A stretch of DNA of 64,000 nt from Maea johnstoni (GCA_963942565.1 OZ012689.1:25008968-25072967), one strand, 5' to 3'; positions 37,235 through 49,309 are shown, numbered from the stretch's first letter. The notes: generated by a model not told the origin, from the letters alone. A program made the numbers and translations.

Positions 37235-39905
37235 AATACAAGAGCAGTATCTGTGGTAAACTGCCCTCTGAAGCAGCATTAGTGTTGAATTCAGAGTTAG
37301 TACCTGCCAGCAAGCCTGGTAGCTAGCAATCCACGCTTGTCAGTCAGGGTGCTAGGCAGTTAGTACAGGGAAGATCCCACGTGAAACGAACACCACTGTT
37401 AACAGTGTAAAAAATACCATTAAGTGTAAAAAGACACTTAATAAATCTGTTGCCTCTCACCTGCAGTGGTACTGTGTAATACTTATTGCAGTACTTAGTA
37501 AAGGGTGGTGTGAAGGGTGAGTGGTGCCCACTGAACCGTGGCATGTACCGGGGTATAGGGGCAGAGTCAAGGGCTAGCATGAAATAGGGGTACTGCCCTG
37601 ATGTCAGGTGAATTCTAGGTTGTTAAGGGCACGGGCCACATAAGGCGTCACACCCCACTGAGTCATGGTTACTGGTGTGTTACAGCTGCGCTGTAAAAAA
37701 GTGCTTCTTTAATGTTTTACTTAGGCATGTCAGCAAGTAGTAATGGCAATGATTTATAGGTATGGAAGGTAGGTGTCAAGTCCTATTTATCATACTGGCA
37801 GAAAAAGGTTATAGTAGTATGTTTCAAGTATCTTGATAGTTGAGGAAATGACCCCAGGCTTATTCTTTGATATGAGTGGATGTATCAATCAAAATGATAC
37901 AAAGATGCTCTTAATCTGTAACATAGTAAAACACCTTTTATGATAATTTGAGCCACCTTGGCAATAGCTACTTAAAACACTGACTTTTGTCTCTGTCTGA
38001 AAAAGTAACTGGCAGCTAATTAAGGCTTTTTACAATAGTATGGATTTATCCCACTGTTTGTGCAGAGTTAAACTGATGATTAAATGAATTTGTGAAAAGC
38101 AAGTATTTTGATATCATGCACTTGTTGGAAAAAATGCTTCGGCTGTTTTTTTTTATATCTGCCTTCTGGTAAATTCTTAAGGTAAATTTTCTTCTTTCGC
38201 TACAGTACATAACTTTTAGGATTAACGAGGTGAGGTTTATCTTTTTACCTCCAAACGCATTCTTGCTTCCATCCGAGGCAGCAAGTCGTGCCAGGTTTAT
38301 TTAGCCAGGGAAAAACAGCAGCAGGGATCAGGATTAATGTTCCTTGAATACCTACATATGAGAAACGACCGGGATCTTTTCTCAGATCCAGAGTCGCTTA
38401 TTTAAGCATTCTTTGAGATTTCGCAGCGGTGGTAATTCAAGGTCTGAACTGACATGATAAGGAGAGACTAATCCATCACTGCTTACTCTGTGAGCTTCCC
38501 GTAACTCGGCCTTGTCTTCTCCATGGCGATAAGCACGAATTAAACGCTGACGGCCGTGTGGCACTGCCTACGACGGCATCTATCAGTCTTAACGTGTCTG
38601 TGTGTGTGTATCACTGTACGGCCCCGCCTGCCCGTTTATGCGGCGGTGACCAGGTTCTGGTGGTGATAGCGTCACAGGTGGAGAGGTGTAGGAGTCGATA
38701 CGATGCACCTCCTCAATCAAATACATCACGGCCGCGTCAATAGAACACGATGAGAGGAGAGAGCTACAGAAACAAAACCCACTGTTCTCCACGGCAACAA
38801 CGACGGCCAGATAGCGCACCCCTGATAACTCACGCCTCCTGCTGCAGGAATTGTGCGCTAAAAAGCAGATTCGGTATTTGTAGTGGATTGGTGGCTATCA
38901 TGTGAGCTGTGATGTCAGGATTATTTTCATGCCAGCTTCCCTATCTGAGATAAACTCCAAGACCAAGTCAGGTCAAACAGGGTGAAGAAATTGTGACACC
39001 ATTTGAAAGAGCTTTTAGGATAGGCATTGAGTGTGTCTATTATAACAATGATAATATTTACACACCCCTCCATTTTAGTTTAGATCTATAAACCTGTCTA
39101 CAGTTAATATAACTGTGTATCAACAGTATATTGTTGTTAGCAAAAGATATATTGACTTAAACCCCTTGGATATTACAAGCAAGAAAAATCAAAAGGAAAG
39201 CCAAACTTTGTGATCTTAATTGTCTTTGGAATTTTATCGATTGAATGAGGATGTGAACTAAGGTTTCATCTGTTTCACATTCCTGAATTCCAGTCTACAG
39301 CAAAACTAGGCTTTCTGAATGTATGCTGATAGAAATATGACAAAAGAAATCAATCATTGCAAAAATGTAGTCAACACTAGGAATCCGAAGTGTATACAAT
39401 ACAGGCTTGTTGTTTAGACTTAATGAAAGGTTGCTGTTAGATACCTTGAAATGTACGTTCCATCCATTCAAACCACTATTAATTAACTACAATAAAAGAA
39501 GAAAAAAACAATAGAAGAAGAATAGGTCCGTAGGCCCATTATCATGAGGTTGCCTTGGCTCTCCCTGGGCCGGCAGAAGTGTGAATTTTCATTTTGCGGG
39601 CTGTCTTGAGTATGAATAATGTGTATATTTGTTGGGTGTCAGGCACCCTGACCCTGTGCTGAGGTCCGCTGTAGAGAGGTTGAAGGAGGACCTGGTGCCT
39701 TTGTATTGTTGCCCCGACCAGTCGGCCCGGCCGCCAGAGTCCTAGCCTGTGATCTATCTAACAGCTGCTGCTCAGATCCAACATGTTGTTTTGGGGAAAA
39801 AGCCTGATTGACTCATGGTAGTCACCCAGCACTTGAGATAGACTCTGGTCATCAATCAGCTGCAGAACCCAAGAGGAGGGGGCGGAACTCACAGCAGAGT
39901 ATTGG
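37235..39905. other. Non-coding stretch, one CpG-bearing part
   Basis: 37235-38375 is AT-rich. 38380-38830 is more GC-balanced with many CpG words (CTGACGGCCGTGTGGC, CTACGACGGCATC, GCGGCGGTGACC, CACGGCCGCGTC). It could be a CpG-retaining regulatory block, but no exon or promoter element could be supported. A GC-richer patch also lies at 39650-39740. Confidence 0.35.
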
Positions 39906-40084
39906 TACAGGCGAACTTGGATATGACGGACCACTGTAAGACGGTCATTCGTCTATGACGGACAATATTCTTGGTCCCAGTCACATGCATATCAAGTATG
40001 TGTCATATGTATATGACAAATTTTGCATATGATGGACCAATTTTCCTGGTCCCAATGAGTCCGTCATATCCAAGGTCACCAGTA
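39906..40084 (-). mobile_element. Palindromic TA MITE, copy 1 (most diverged)
   Basis: About 179 bp bounded by TACAGGCGAACTTGG and CCAAGGTCACCAGTA. The inverted ends derive from consensus TACAGGTGAACTTGGATATG with TA targets. The interior repeats ATGACGGACC words on both strands, so the whole is nearly palindromic. Pogo/Tigger-like mobilisation is inference from the TA target and the CAGGTGAA-type ends. Confidence 0.75.
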
Positions 40085-40121
40085 GTAGAAGTAGCAGCAG
40101 CAGCAGCAGCAGCAGCAGCTG
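40085..40121. repeat. (AGC)n microsatellite
   Basis: AGTAGAAGTAGCAGCAGC... about 30 bases, immediately after the TA MITE. The polyalanine in the overlapping frame is a repeat artefact. Confidence 0.9.
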
Positions 40122-40681
40122 GTGTGGAAACATTCATTGAATCTTTTCTTGCACCTCAAACTCCTGTGGCCTGGTTGAATCACAAATTTAACAGTATATT
40201 CTTGCACCCATTATTTACAGCAACTTTGAACCTGTATCAAACTTCTTTTTTGATGAAGTGTAATATAACAGCTAGGCATTCTCCGATCAATCAAACATGC
40301 CGATTAATCGCTTGTTCAACCTCTGATTTTGATGATCGATTGCAATTTTATAAGATTGATTATTTTTAAAGTAAAAAAAAAAAATGAACTGTATCTAGAA
40401 ATAGCCTATTGTTCAAGTGAGAGACTTCACTTAAGCCTGCAAAATCTTAATGAAGATCAAGCAGTGATGTAACAAGTAGAATTAAGGGGTTCATGGGGTA
40501 TTTAAAGAGTTAGATTAGCTCCATTATAAAAATGGAGCCAAGAATCCTTGAACAAGCCAAGACTACCAAAGGAAAACTGCGCATATACAACTTCGATTAT
40601 TAATCGATCACCGGTCGTTCAGATGGACCGATGATCGATCTTGAAAATTTTGACCGATTCCAAACACTATTAACAGCCTTT
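40122..40681. other. Non-coding stretch with GATTAATCG words
   Basis: CCGATTAATCGC near 40300 and CGATTATTAATCGATCACCGG near 40592, with several ATCGAT variants between, suggest a decayed element with GATTAATCG-type ends, but its bounds cannot be set. Confidence 0.25.
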
Positions 40682-41013
40682 CAGGGCACGACGTTAACTT
40701 TTGCAGCGACTTGCCCCGTAGGGCAAGTGAGATTCAATTTTCACTTGCCCTTGAAAAATTGTATATAATAATTTTAAAATATTTCATTTAAAACCAAGGA
40801 GAACATGGTTCTGGCATGTGAAAGCATATTTTCTAGGACAAGCTTGGATGGCTGACCACAAAACTTGCACACATTCTCAAAAGTAAACCTGAAATATACA
40901 AAATGTTCTTTCCCAGTGGGGCAAGCAAGATGCAGTTTTCACTTGCCCCACAGCTATAAATTACAGATTCTACTTGCCCGGGGCAATGGGGCAAGCACCA
41001 ATGTCGAGCCCTG
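40682..41013. mobile_element. 332-bp hAT-like MITE
   Basis: Starts CAGGGCACGACGTTAAC and ends AATGTCGAGCCCTG, imperfect inverted repeats of the same CAGGGCTCGA type as the element at 14155. It is flanked by GCCTTT on both sides (40676-40681 and 41014-41019), a 6-bp duplication. Subterminal regions on both sides repeat CTTGCCCC/GGGGCAAG words (six or more), which could be transposase-binding motifs. Confidence 0.75.
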
Positions 41014-41019
41014 GCCTTT

Positions 41020-41671
41020 TTATAAACCGAAATTGTAACCTCTCTACCACTTCAACTGCTCTTTTTTAGCCATTTTGGAAAATGTTAGAAAATAATAGGT
41101 GGTACATTATGTTACAAATTAACCTTTTTCTAGTATCTGTGGGACTGTGAGTATACATAGGAACCATATCCAAATACTCCCTATTTTGCCACTGAGAGAG
41201 TTCACTTTATGACACTCCCTAGCCTATATTTATGGGCTGTCATATATATTTCTCTGTTTTGTTTTTTCTGTCTCCCAGCATCAAATATTCTAGGTGGCCG
41301 TAGTGGTCCATTTAGTTTACACATATCTCACCAGGATTCAGTTTGAGCCTAAAACCTGTAGAGATCAGAGGGTGAGGTGGTGCTATCTATCTACCATACC
41401 TGGTACTACACCACACTGCTTGTTAAGCACAGAAGGGGATGTCAGTTTTTAGGGACCAGGCAACTAGTCTATGACACTCCCTTGTAGCTGTTCGCCAATA
41501 TTAATACTTTCCCACTTGCTCTACATTTTGCTATGGGTTAGTCCTTTCATGTCTGCTGCTTCTAGACGTGTTCTTCTGCAGTGTAGAGAAACATTGACGG
41601 TTACCCGAGCAGCCTCTCTTTCAAATAAACAGTATCTTTTGCGAAGTTCAGAGTATATTTATGCTATATTA
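41020..41671. other. Non-coding stretch
   Basis: Nothing recognised. Confidence 0.4.
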
Positions 41672-41899
41672 TTAACCCTTCAATAGCTGGATATCTCTTT
41701 GATGATGTCGTTTGGGCTTTTGATACATTTGAATATAACTTAGGAATCAATCATGTATGAACAAAATATGTTAAGGAGAATTGTGGGTTGGGTGCGGTGA
41801 ACATTACTTCTTCAAATATTTTACAAAAAACACTTTAGTCACAACGATATACCAAAAATTGTCAGGGTTTTCTGGCTGCTACTGGAATGAATGTGTTAA
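41672..41899 (-). mobile_element. MITE family B (TTAA target)
   Basis: First well-bounded copy of a second TTAA family, about 220-230 bp. Family landmarks, in plus sense, are TTAACCC(A/C)TT.A(C/T)(A/G)C at the ends, GCCTGACAATTTTG, and AAATATTTGAAGGAGAAATGTT. This copy is reversed: TTAACCCTTCAATAGC on its left, AATGAATGTGTTAA on its right, with AAAAATTGTCAGGGTTTTCTGG inside. Confidence 0.65.
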
Positions 41900-42100
41900 A
41901 AGCTTAAAGGCTAAGGCCTGATAGTGTTCCAACCTCTCAAGTTATTATATATATTTTTTTAGGTCAATGAACTTTAAAAAGTTAAGGTTGTCTGTAAAAA
42001 CCTACCATGTGATGAGTGGAACAAATGTTTATACTGAGTGGTGTCTTTTAACAAATTCACAGTCACAGATTTGCCTAGGTGAAAACATTGCTATTACCCA

Positions 42101-42333
42101 TTAACCCCTTTATGCTCGAAGCAGCCAAAAGCAGCCTGGAATTTTGGGTGAAATTTCTTAAGCAAACACATGGTTGGGAAAATATTTTAAAAAGAGAAAT
42201 GTTAATCAGAACATTATCGACAACTCTGTTCCAAATGTTTTGTAAAATCATACATAATTTTCTAGGTATTGTCAAAAGTTATGTAGATCCAGATAACAAT
42301 TTTTAGAGGAACTCTGAAAGATGATTGTGTTAT
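42101..42333 (+). mobile_element. MITE family B
   Basis: TTAACCCCTTTATGCTCGAAG at the left, then GCAGCCTGGAATTTTGGGTG and AGAGAAATGTTAATCAGAAC. The right end is decayed to GATTGTGTTAT. Confidence 0.65.
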
Positions 42334-42549
42334 GTCTTTTCCTAAGCAGTGGTCTATCTAATCATTTTGCTATAGTTCAGAGTTAAAGATTTGTGAGAAA
42401 CCTATGAATAGAAACAGGTAACTCAATCATGCCTGGAGGTGTAAACAGGTTAAGGAAGTAAAACAGCTATGGTAGGAAAGAGATGGGACTAATTCAAAGT
42501 TATGTCCCTCATGTGTACCTGGGCACCAGGCAATGAAAGCTGAATGCCG

Positions 42550-42932
42550 TTGTCTGTTAGTAGATGTGTATGTAGTAGGTAGGAGTGGAGCAGATGGTAT
42601 ACAGGTCATTGGCAGTGGCACTGTCTTCAGGTGTGTTCTGAAGGTGTGTTGTCTGTTAGTAGATGTGTATGTAGTAGGTAGGAGTGGAGCAGATGGTATA
42701 CAGGTCATTGGCAGTGGCACTGTCTTCAGGTGTGTTCTGAAGGTGTGTTGTCTGTTAGTAGATGTGTATGTAGTAGGTAGGAGTGGAGCAGATGGTATAC
42801 AGGTCATTGGCAGTGGCACTGTCTTCAGGTGTGTTCTGAAGGTGTGTTGTCTGTTAGTAGATGTGTATGTAGTAGGTAGGAATGGAGCAGATGGTATACA
42901 GGTCATTGGCAGTGGGGCTGTCTGAAGGTGTG
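42550..42932. repeat. Minisatellite, 99-bp variant
   Basis: Units start TTGTCTGTTAGTAGATGTG at 42550, 42649, 42748 and 42847; the fourth is shortened to 86 bp. They carry AGGAGTGGAGCAGATGGTAT in place of the 109-bp variant's AGTTGAGGAGGTAGG segment. Three 99-bp units are almost identical. Because 99 is a multiple of three, open frames run through on both strands. Confidence 0.93.
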
Positions 42933-44240
42933 TTGTCTGTTAGTAGATGTGTATGTGGTAGATTGGAGTTGAGGAGGTAGGTAAGAGTGGACTTCAGGTC
43001 ATTGGCAGTGGCACTGTCTTCAGGTGTGTTCTGAAGGTGTGTTGTCTGTTAGTAGATGTGTATGTGGTAGATTGGAGTTGAGGAGGTAGGTAAGAGTGGA
43101 CTTCAGGTCATTGGCAGTGGCACTGTCTTCAGGTGTGTTCTGAAGGTGTGTTGTCTGTTAGTAGATGTGTATGTGGTAGATTGGAGTTGAGGAGGTAGGT
43201 AAGAGTGGACTTCAGGTCATTGGCAGTGGCACTGTCTTCAGGTGTGTTCTGAAGGTGTGTTGTCTGTTAGTAGATGTGTATGTGGTAGATTGGAGTTGAG
43301 GAGGTAGGTAAGAGTGGACTTCAGGTCATTGGCAGTGGGGCTGTCTTCAGGTGTGTTCTGAAGGTGTGTTGTCTGTTAGTAAATGTGTATGTGGTAGGTA
43401 GGAGTTGAGGAGGTAGGTAAGAGTGGACTTCAGGTCATTGGCAGTGGCACTGTCTTCAGGTGTGTTCTGAAGGTGTGTTGTCTGTTAGTAGATGTGTATG
43501 TGGTAGATTGGAGTTGAGGAGGTAGGTAAGAGTGGACTTCAGGTCATTGGCAGTGGCACTGTCTTCAGGTGTGTTCTGAAGGTGTGTTGTCTGTTAGTAG
43601 ATGTGTATGTGGTAGGTAGGAGTTGAGGAGGTAGGTAAGAGTGGACTTCAGGTCATTGGCAGTGGGGCTGTCTTCAGGTGTGTTCTGAAGGTGTGTCGTC
43701 TGTTAGTAGATGTGTATGTGGTAGGTAGGAGTTGAGGAGGTAGGTAAGAGTGGACTTCAGGTCATTGGCAGTGGCACTGTCTTCAGGTGTGTTCTGAAGG
43801 TGTGTTGTCTGTTAGTAGATGTGTATGTGGTAGGTAGGAGTTGAGGAGGTAGGTAAGAGTGGACTTCAGGTCATTGGCAGTGGCACTGTCTTCAGGTGTG
43901 TTCTGAAGGTGTGTTGTCTGTTAGTAGATGTGTATGTGGTAGGTAGGAGTTGAGGAGGTAGGTAAGAGTGGACTTCAGGTCATTGGCAGTGGCACTGTCT
44001 TCAGGTGTGTTCTGAAGGTGTGTTGTCTGTTAGTAGATGTGTATGTGGTAGGTAGGAGTTGAGGAGGTAGGTAAGAGTGGACTTCAGGTCATTGGCAGTG
44101 GCACTGTCTTCAGGTGTGTTCTGAAGGTGTGTTGTCTGTTAGTAGATGTGTATGTGGTAGGTAGGAGTTGAGGAGGTAGGTAAGAGTGGACTTCAGGTCA
44201 TTGGCAGTGGCACTGTCTTCAGGTGTGTTCTGAAGGTGTG
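42933..44240. repeat. Minisatellite, 109-bp variant, 12 units
   Basis: Units start at 42933 and then every 109 bp to 44132. They vary mainly at GTAGATTGGAG against GTAGGTAGGAG and at GTGGCACTG against GTGGGGCTG, with GATTGG units concentrated in the left half. It shares the TCATTGGCAGTGG and TCTTCAGGTGTGTTCTGAAG blocks with the 99-bp variant. Confidence 0.95.
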
Positions 44241-44786
44241 CGTCACTGCCTAGCAGTTCGTTAGCACCTGGGCAGGAGTTGCATGGCTCTAACACCTTTA
44301 TGCTCAGGCGCTCTCAATCCGGACCACACAGACATGTAGAAAAATAGATACAATAACCTAATAAATAACCTTACTGTTTGTAAAAAACTAGGAATTTCTT
44401 GAATTTTGGAATTTTATTTTTCATCACTTCCTAATCCATTCAATTCATTTGTGAGTAGCCAGAAGTTTATGGTAGTCGAAACAGACAACTCGGGAACACC
44501 GCTGATTAAAGAGGCTACTAGAAATTGAGAAAATATTGTAGTGAGATCTGATGCACAGATTAATTTGTAATTAGATGTATCACTGGGTATTTTATTAGTT
44601 CAGGAAGGGATGTAGGGATTTGTGTAGAGCTGGTTTATTCCAGACGTCAAGCTGTACAGTGGCATTATGAAAGAGAGTATATGATGTAAAATACTTCAAC
44701 AACCATCTGGCAGCATCTTTTCACATTTCTACTGTTATTTCTAATGAGACTTTGCTTTGCATTCATATTGTTCTCAAGGAAAGCGG
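44241..44786. other. Non-coding stretch
   Basis: Nothing recognised. Confidence 0.4.
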
Positions 44787-44997
44787 GAACCCTTCCAATG
44801 CTGAGGCTACTTAAGTCTAAAGCACAAGGACGCAAAGATCTTTGAAAACAATCTAAACCCTGTCATGTTGGTATCCATTCGATAGCTCTCATCGAGTACT
44901 CTCAGATGAGTACCCATTTGCCACGGTTTTGGACTTTTTTCAGGTTGTATGCATCATTTCGTATTGGCCAAATTAGCCATAGCAGCATAAGGGTTAA
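44787..44997 (-). mobile_element. MITE family A
   Basis: AACCCTTCCAATGCTGAGGC on its left, GCAGCATAAGGGTTAA on its right. The left TTAA has decayed to GGAA. Confidence 0.85.
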
Positions 44998-45760
44998 GGC
45001 TTCCATCCTCTGCAGGGAAGTAGGAGTAATGTTTTATTTTTGTCCCCGACGTAGGTAATGTAATGTAGGCAGTGCCTGTTTGCCTCAACCTTCACTTTTT
45101 TGTTAGTGAACTTTAAAAAAAGGAGCATGTCAGTAAAAACCTATGTCATGAAGTTTAACGACCGCATACTGCTGAATGATTTAAGAGCTATGCACTGATC
45201 TTTATATTTCCTATTTTTCATAATCGGCAATGCTAGGTTGTTAACACTTTCTTTTCATACTCAGTGTCTTGGTAAAGTCGGCCTAAGTTTGTCTCAGAAC
45301 TTGAGCTAGTAACCTAGATAGCATCTGCTTATGGAGTTATGATTGTAAGTTGTAATTAAAAAGCAGAGCATACATTTGCCAATTTATTGAAGGTATCTTG
45401 TTGCTTATGCTTTGACAAGCCTTTTCCTGTCAAAATATCTTTTAAAGTTTCGCTAGAAAGATGTCAGCTAAATATTTGCTCAGTGGGTCACAACATGACT
45501 AAATGGAATTATTGGGATTGTGCCAGAGCGACTGCCAGGAAACCGACGGTCAATGGATCAGGTCCTGACCATGTCCAAATAACCACCACAGATTGTTTGG
45601 TCAGCTTTGGTTTTGCGATAACACACAGACCTGAAACAGGATCAAATTCTCTAGCTGGATTTCCTGGTCCCCTGTAGCGCTCAGCATTGGTACAGTTCCA
45701 GCAACTCCCTCTGCATGGTCAACTCTGCCAATTACTTAGATTTGATAGCCATCTTTCTCT
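44998..45760. other. Non-coding stretch
   Basis: A 96-codon frame at 45387-45677 has no recognised domain. Nothing else seen. Confidence 0.4.
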
Positions 45761-45956
45761 TTAACCCATTCATGCCTGGAGATATCCTTGGCAGGTCTCG
45801 TCTGCACCTCGGATATTTCTAATCCATTCATTCAAAAATAAGCTGCGCAAAAGGGTCTGACAATTTCAAAGTTGTTTCTGTAACAAAAGTATCTTCAAGA
45901 AAAGATATTTATAGGAGAAATGTTCATCAAAGCACAGGCTACATTTCACCTTAAAA
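45761..45956 (+). mobile_element. MITE family B, left part, interrupted
   Basis: TTAACCCATTCATGCCTGG at the left, then GGGTCTGACAATTTC and AGGAGAAATGTTCATCA. The sequence is then interrupted by the palindromic TA MITE at 45957; the right end beyond it is unclear. Confidence 0.55.
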
Positions 45957-46135
45957 TACAGGTGAACTTGGATATGACGGACTCAATGGGACCAGGAAAA
46001 TTGGTCCGTCATATGCAAAATCTGTCGTATACATATGACGAATACTTGATATGGATCGGACTGGGACCAAGCATATCGTCCGTCATATGCAAAAATCTGT
46101 CGTACAGTGGTCCGTCATATCCAAGTTCACCTGTA
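45957..46135 (+). mobile_element. Palindromic TA MITE, copy 2
   Basis: TACAGGTGAACTTGGATATG at the left and CAAGTTCACCTGTA at the right, bounded by TA. It lies inside a family B MITE, so it is younger than that insertion. Confidence 0.88.
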
Positions 46136-46260
46136 GTTCATACTTAGCGCTTTACTCTTGCACAGAAGCTTCAAGAACATTTGATAAACAATTCTATCAA
46201 CTAAAATATTTGAAAAGGGATGATATTTAGGTTCTTATTAACATTTTTACTTTGATTTTT

Positions 46261-46476
46261 TCCCCTTTCAATGCTGAGGCTACTTTCACCCTATACAAAA
46301 GGACGCACAGATTTTTGAAACCCATCAAAACCCTGTAATGTTGGTATTCATTGGATAGCTTTTGCTGAGCACTTTCAGAAGAATTCCCATGTGCCAGGGT
46401 TTCAGTGATTTTACAGGTTTTTTGCATCATTTTGTATTGGCCAAATTAGCTACCAGTAGCATACCATAAGGGTTAA
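46261..46476 (-). mobile_element. MITE family A
   Basis: CCCCTTTCAATGCTGAGGC on its left (TTAA lost), CATAAGGGTTAA on its right with a short ATACC insertion. Confidence 0.82.
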
Positions 46477-46807
46477 ACTGCCTACTGCAGGACTGTAAGG
46501 GTTAACAGGGAAGCTAGAGCCGGCCTTTCTGGCGATGCAGTTATAAATCTCACACCTTTTCTGTGGTGCTGTCAGGCTGCAGGAGGGAACTGGCCATTAA
46601 ATTGCCTGGTTAGGACCTGAAAAGGCTGTTTGCAGGCATTCTACTTCCCTCTGGGCATGATCTGAAATCCAGATTCATCCTCCAACCAGCCGCGCTTAAC
46701 CCGTACATCACCAGAGCTCTGATGGTAAAAATAAATAGGAGAAATCACTAAATATCTGTTGTGGAATTGGCGATTGTGTGGCAATTAACAGTTTTCAACT
46801 TAGAAAA
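46477..46807. other. Non-coding stretch
   Basis: Nothing recognised except an isolated TTAACCCGTACATC word near 46697. Confidence 0.35.
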
Positions 46808-46986
46808 TACAGGTGAACTTGGATATGACGGACCACTGTACAACAGATTTTTGCATATGACGGATGATATGCTTCGTCCAAGTCCGATGCATATCAAGTA
46901 TTTGTCATATGTATACGACAGATTTTGCATATGACGGACCAATTTTCCTGGTCCCATTGAGTATGTCATATCCAAGTTCACCTGTA
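46808..46986 (-). mobile_element. Palindromic TA MITE, copy 3
   Basis: TACAGGTGAACTTGGATATG at the left and TCCAAGTTCACCTGTA at the right, bounded by TA. Orientation is opposite to copy 2, judged by the GACCACTGTACAAC side. Confidence 0.88.
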
Positions 46987-47713
46987 GCTCTAAAATAAGA
47001 TGAATTGTAGATAGTGTTGTGATTAATAGTTTCCTTTTGAATGACTTTAAAAATATGTTTTATATTTTATAGGATAGGATATATTATAGGAAGATATTTG
47101 AGTTTACAAGTTACTAAGTAGTTAATTAGGGGAATTAAAGCTAGCCAAGCTGTTTTGTGCTGGGGTTATTAGGTTATCACTTTGATGTCCAAGACATCCA
47201 GGTGATCTGACTAATTCATAAGTATCCTGCAATGGAGAAAATTAAAGCCATATTGCATAGATATTACTGAAATACAACTTACACTTATATATTTATATAT
47301 AAGATATTTTAGTTTGTATTTATACCCAATTTGCTGCTGTGGACAGCATGGAAGGGTTAACCAGGAGTTTGTGTTTGCACATCAAATCAATATTGTTTTA
47401 ACCTGGTGAAGTCAGCACAGCAGCGGGCGTCTATCGTGGATCTGTTGTGAGGGAAGTTCCAACCTATTATTCGAGCGTGAATTTGATTTTCTTCCCCTTG
47501 ATTCAGTTGCTGATGCGGTTACGATTAGATTTGAGCACAGTTGAACTGAGATGAATTGTTTTTCCAAGGTGCCATGACCTTTTCAAGCTTGCAGCTCAAC
47601 TATCGGTGGTCTGATGAATTCACAATTATTTTGGAAATCAAGGTGATATTTTAGAATAACTACCAAGGAAGATAACCTTCACAGGGAAACTTGCTGTTAA
47701 ATTTCATTAGTTA
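46987..47713. other. Non-coding stretch
   Basis: Nothing recognised. Confidence 0.4.
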
Positions 47714-47909
47714 TTAACCCCTTTATGCCTGAAGCACCGGCAAAGAGATACAGCTCTTGTAGTGAGGAAGAACAGAGAAAATTGCTAATGAAATGAAATG
47801 AACTCTTTTCAAATATTTTGTGAATAAATTCTTAGTATCAAAATTATTTTCAAGAGTTTCATATTCTGAGAAAATACTTGTCACAACAAAGTAGTTACAA
47901 ATTGGTTAA
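47714..47909 (+). mobile_element. MITE family B, diverged
   Basis: TTAACCCCTTTATGCCTGAAG at the left and ACAAATTGGTTAA at the right, with a TTTTCAAATATTTTGTGAAT core like other family B copies. Confidence 0.55.
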
Positions 47910-48379
47910 CTGAGTACTGTATGTCAAGTTATTTCTCTCAGTCCATTTGGCTCCCAGTGTTTAAGATTTAACCTATTTTTGTTGAGTGTCCCTTCAAAAT
48001 ATGCCTCTAGATGCTGTTATACTTATAGCATAATAATTTAGGCCTGTGAATGTGGGTGATATCTTTATTTAAGAATTATCATATATCGAATATTAAAAAA
48101 GAGAAATGTAAACCAGAAACAGATCAACAACAAACCCAACAACAAATATTCCTCCAATTCGTCCTAGTTTTCTAAAGACATTAATCTTAAGACATTGTTC
48201 GAGGGAACTCATAGCGTGAATGATGACGATCAAGTAAACCGTATATCGAGTATACAACTGAATAAAAAAAGAACACAACATGCTGATGGTCTGAGAACGA
48301 ATAGACCTCTACTCTATGTTTTGTTTGTCATACATTCTTTATGAGATTATCTTAGATTTGCACTCTCCCCCTCTCATAG

Positions 48380-48580
48380 TTACCCTTATGCTGTTGGTGG
48401 CTAATTTTGCCAATACGAAATAATACAAAGAGGCTGAAAAATGACTAAAACCCTGGCACATGGGTACTCATCTGACAGTACCCAGTGAGAGCTTTCTAAT
48501 GAATACCAACATGACTGGGTTCAGAGGATTTTCAAAAATTGTGCTTGGGACGAAAGAAGCCCTAGCATTGGAAGGGTTAA
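48380..48580 (+). mobile_element. MITE family A
   Basis: TTACCCTTATGCTGTTGGTG at the left, GCATTGGAAGGGTTAA at the right. About 15 bp shorter than the norm. Confidence 0.85.
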
Positions 48581-49078
48581 TGTGAACAGATGAATAATAT
48601 GGTAGCAGCCAAACCCAATAACTCACATGGAACTCACCTGCTCTTCTCCCTAGTGTTGTTCTAAGCCATGTGCTCTGCTGGATTTCAATCCCTCAACCGA
48701 TGCTGCTCTATGGTTGGACTAACTTCCGATCCTAGAAGCTTCTGAGCACTAGTTTTTTGACCTTTGGTGCCATATGGGGGCAAGTAGTGAGCACTGTGTG
48801 TGTGTGATTTATTAACTGCCACAGCAGAGGCACATCCAATGAGTTCTGCTACTGCTGCCGCACCCTATGTTTGCCATCAAAATATCTTTATAATAACACA
48901 ATAATCCGACAGAAATGTGTTAAAATACCCCTATTTGCTCTTTGAACATATTTCAAATTTTCATTTTATTTCTTTTTGTTGAGGATTGTTCTCTTAGTTT
49001 CTGCAAAGAACTCCTGACTATGTGCACACTCCAAATACCAAAGCATGCTTGGAGTTCTTGAAAAGGACGCAATGTAAG
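48581..49078. other. Non-coding stretch
   Basis: Nothing recognised. Confidence 0.4.
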
Positions 49079-49309
49079 TTAACCCATTAACACTCAGAGC
49101 GGCCAAAATAGGCCTGACGATTTTGAAAATATTTAACTTACAAAAGCATTTTCTGAAAAAACTTTTGAAGGAGAGATGTTGATTAGAAGCTAAACAACAA
49201 CTCTCCTTCAAATATTTATTGAATTTTCGCTTTATTCCCAAGTTATTTTCAAAAGTATAAGAGTAGCAGACGATAAGTTCCAGAGTACCTCTGAGTGCGA
49301 ATGGGTTAA
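49079..49309 (+). mobile_element. MITE family B, best-preserved copy
   Basis: TTAACCCATTAACACTCAGAG at the left. The right end is CTCTGAGTGCGAATGGGTTAA, so the inverted repeats match at TTAACCCATT and CACTCAGAG. It is bounded by TTAA and shares its right TTAA with the next element. Confidence 0.8.

Noticed and set aside
38380-38830. CpG island promoter
   Set aside because: CpG words are frequent but no TATA, initiator, exon or transcript evidence could be seen; left as plain non-coding sequence.
42427-42925. Long frames on both strands with a 33-residue repeat
   Set aside because: The 99-bp unit keeps all frames open; no start context, domain or composition supports a protein.
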